Positions 62,800 through 64,000 of a stretch of 64,000 nt of DNA are shown in pieces. Source of the stretch: Novipirellula herctigrandis (lineage in GTDB: Bacteria; Planctomycetota; Planctomycetia; Pirellulales; Pirellulaceae); contig SJPJ01000001.1 of NCBI GenBank assembly GCA_007859835.1, positions 1,012,453 to 1,076,452 of the forward strand. Reading direction: 5' to 3'. Numbering within the stretch: the first letter of the stretch is position 1; each line of letters opens with the position of its first letter. The position numbers and the translations under genes were made by a program. Below the pieces are notes generated by a model that was given only the letters and a program-made list of their open reading frames with translations, was not told the DNA's origin and ran no database searches.

Positions 62800-64000
62800 A
62801 TGCTTGAACCATCGCCTCACAACGGTCAAAAACGTCTATTACGGTTGGCGGCTTGCGAACCAATTCAATTGCAAGCAAAGCAAATCTCGCCCGCCGAAGT
62901 TCTCGATACACCAGGGCCATTGGTCGGAATCGTCAGTAGCCGCCTGGGTCATGATCCGAATTTACATCGTCAAGTTTGCCAATTCCTGAGCCGCCGGATG
63001 ATGGATCTCCGTCAGCGTCACGCCCGGATTTTAGTGGCTGCCGGATCGGCCATCGAAAAGTTGGCCATTCGAGCCGCGGAGCTTTTCCATATTCCCGTCG
63101 TACGACTGATCGTCGGCAAAGAAGCCACTTCGTATGCAACCACGGAGACCGTTTTGGTTGACTGTGTGATCCAGTCAAATGATGCCCTACCGCGTGACGC
63201 AGTGCTCATTGGTTTGGCGGACCAAATCGATGCAGCCTACGTCCGCCGAGGAGGCAAGATCGACCAAGCACTCCGCCGACGATTGCTCGCCCTCCGCGAT
63301 TCCTCTTGCCGAGTCGCGGTGCTAAACGAATTGCCAACCGCTGGCCCCGAGCTGATCCAATCCGGTGCAATCGGGTGGTATTTGTCCGATACCGATCAGG
63401 CGATGGAATCATGCGTCAAAGGCAATACTTATCAACCGATCATTGACGGTGATACCCGATGGATGCAGAGCGACGGACAATGGTTGATCCATTGCACGCG
63501 ATCCTGTCTAGGACCTTGGCCAGGCCAGACACCAAAGCAGCACCAAGACGAACTTCTCCTCGGGCACTCCGATGGCTTTGCGAATCCAACGTCACGCGGA
63601 CCGCTTGAAACGCTAATGCGAATCGTCCGCTCCGGGCGACTGGTGGCCGGTGCAATCACGAGTGCTCAAAAGTACCCTGTGGTGTGCTTCTCGGAACGGT
63701 CGCTTGTGGAATGTCTAAAACAACGGTCGTTTCGCTCCCATGTCAGCCGCTGGGACGGCGAACCGTACGGGATCGCAGTTCAGATCGATGCGGCCAAACG
63801 ATTTGGGATCAAACCCGTCATCTACGGTGAAAAAGAGCATCGGAAACAACTCACCAGCGAGGACAAATTTCGTTTTCAAGCCAAAGGCAAGACGCACGAT
63901 TGGACTTTAGAGCGAGAATGGCGATACAATGCAACGATCGACCTGACACGCTTCGCCGAAAACGAAGTGCGCGTGTTTGTGCCGGAGAAAGTAGAAGCAA
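62800..64000 (+). CDS. two-domain protein of unknown function, possibly sensor plus AbiGi/DUF2971-like effector (3' end cut)
   Basis: 400 codons visible from ATG 62800, with AAGGG 6 nt upstream; open at the right edge. Residues ~38-215 look like a Rossmann-type ligand-binding domain: LVGIVSSRLGHDPNLHRQVCQFLSRRMMDLRQRHARILVAAGSAIEKLAIRAAELFHIPVVRLIVG, then DAVLIGLADQIDAAYVRRGGKI, in the style of SLOG/LOG-like domains. Residues ~255-400 (RLVAGAITSAQKYPVVCFSERSLVECL...WDGEPYGIAVQIDAAKRFGIKPVIYGEKE...DWTLEREWRYN) carry the VCFSE, YGIAV, KPVIYG and EREWR landmarks seen in AbiGi/DUF2971-like proteins. Both readings are by eye only. The context gives no defence neighbours to the left. Confidence 0.65.
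   Translation, partial: MLEPSPHNGQKRLLRLAACEPIQLQAKQISPAEVLDTPGPLVGIVSSRLGHDPNLHRQVCQFLSRRMMDLRQRHARILVAAGSAIEKLAIRAAELFHIPVVRLIVGKEATSYATTETVLVDCVIQSNDALPRDAVLIGLADQIDAAYVRRGGKIDQALRRRLLALRDSSCRVAVLNELPTAGPELIQSGAIGWYLSDTDQAMESCVKGNTYQPIIDGDTRWMQSDGQWLIHCTRSCLGPWPGQTPKQHQDELLLGHSDGFANPTSRGPLETLMRIVRSGRLVAGAITSAQKYPVVCFSERSLVECLKQRSFRSHVSRWDGEPYGIAVQIDAAKRFGIKPVIYGEKEHRKQLTSEDKFRFQAKGKTHDWTLEREWRYNATIDLTRFAENEVRVFVPEKVEA

Noticed and set aside
1..64000. tRNA or rRNA genes, IS elements, prophage
   Set aside because: Intergenic stretches were scanned by eye for T-arm and anticodon-arm patterns, transposase motifs and terminal inverted repeats; none was found. A tRNAscan or ISfinder run would be decisive.

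Overview
The window reads as chromosome from a planctomycete of the Pirellulaceae (Rhodopirellula-like). This is inferred from gene content and protein style, not from a marker gene. The signs are: an LPS route (kdsD, kdsC, an LpxL-type acyltransferase) beside many lipoproteins and PEP-CTERM/EF-hand/PDZ secreted proteins; a Ser/Thr kinase with DWG instead of DFG; a single-chain nifJ; a HemD-HemE fusion; moderate GC; and many unrelated short tandem repeats between genes. No rRNA, tRNA, IS element, prophage or CRISPR array was found.

Layout. 1-5.6 kb: a truncated FtsX-type ABC permease divergent from a TolC-family lipoprotein. 5.9-10.8 kb: proA, fliM, a small secreted protein, a Cys/Gly-rich lipoprotein and cysE. 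10.8-14.6 kb (minus): a polysaccharide-modification cluster of GT-C-like membrane protein, MBOAT acyltransferase and SGNH hydrolase. 14.7-17.2 kb: cyclophilin, a membrane protein, an 8 x 20-bp repeat and a Gfo/Idh/MocA dehydrogenase. 17.4-20.7 kb: mfd. 20.7-23.8 kb (minus): MFS transporter, cmoA, cmoB (tRNA wobble uridine modification). 23.9-26.4 kb (minus): a PAS histidine kinase and NarL-type regulator.

26.9-31.6 kb: kdsD, kdsC and a 1033-aa membrane-anchored protein in the position lptC holds in enterobacteria. 31.7-35.0 kb: trkA, small membrane proteins and a lipoprotein. 35.8-38.8 kb: a CCEPEPV-repeat protein with a textbook terminator, a TPR-like membrane protein and an RluD-type pseudouridine synthase. 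38.8-43.9 kb: FAD oxidoreductase, double-PDZ protein, a Ser/Thr kinase and ndk. Between the PDZ and kinase genes, on the minus strand, lies a compact unit with its own promoter, hairpins, a 14-nt perfect Shine-Dalgarno, a 13-codon ORF, a three-way-junction fold and a terminator.

44-50 kb: a small lipoprotein, a trypsin-like PEP-CTERM protease, a GntR(YtrA-like)-ABC ATPase-permease operon with a perfect operator palindrome, and a DHOD-like protein. 50-56 kb: nifJ, KDPG aldolase and a seven-EF-hand protein. 56-61.7 kb: the hemD-hemE fusion, a DUF2721-like protein, three repeat arrays, an SPFH protein and the LpxL-type acyltransferase. 61.7-64 kb: a secreted protein and a truncated unknown gene whose two halves look like a Rossmann/SLOG-type sensor and an AbiGi/DUF2971-like domain.

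The minus-strand RNA/13-codon unit at 41.77-42.08 kb is the best candidate for something undescribed. The truncated gene at the right edge is second. Starts were chosen by Shine-Dalgarno and signal-peptide reasoning. All functions are read by eye from motifs; no database search was run.
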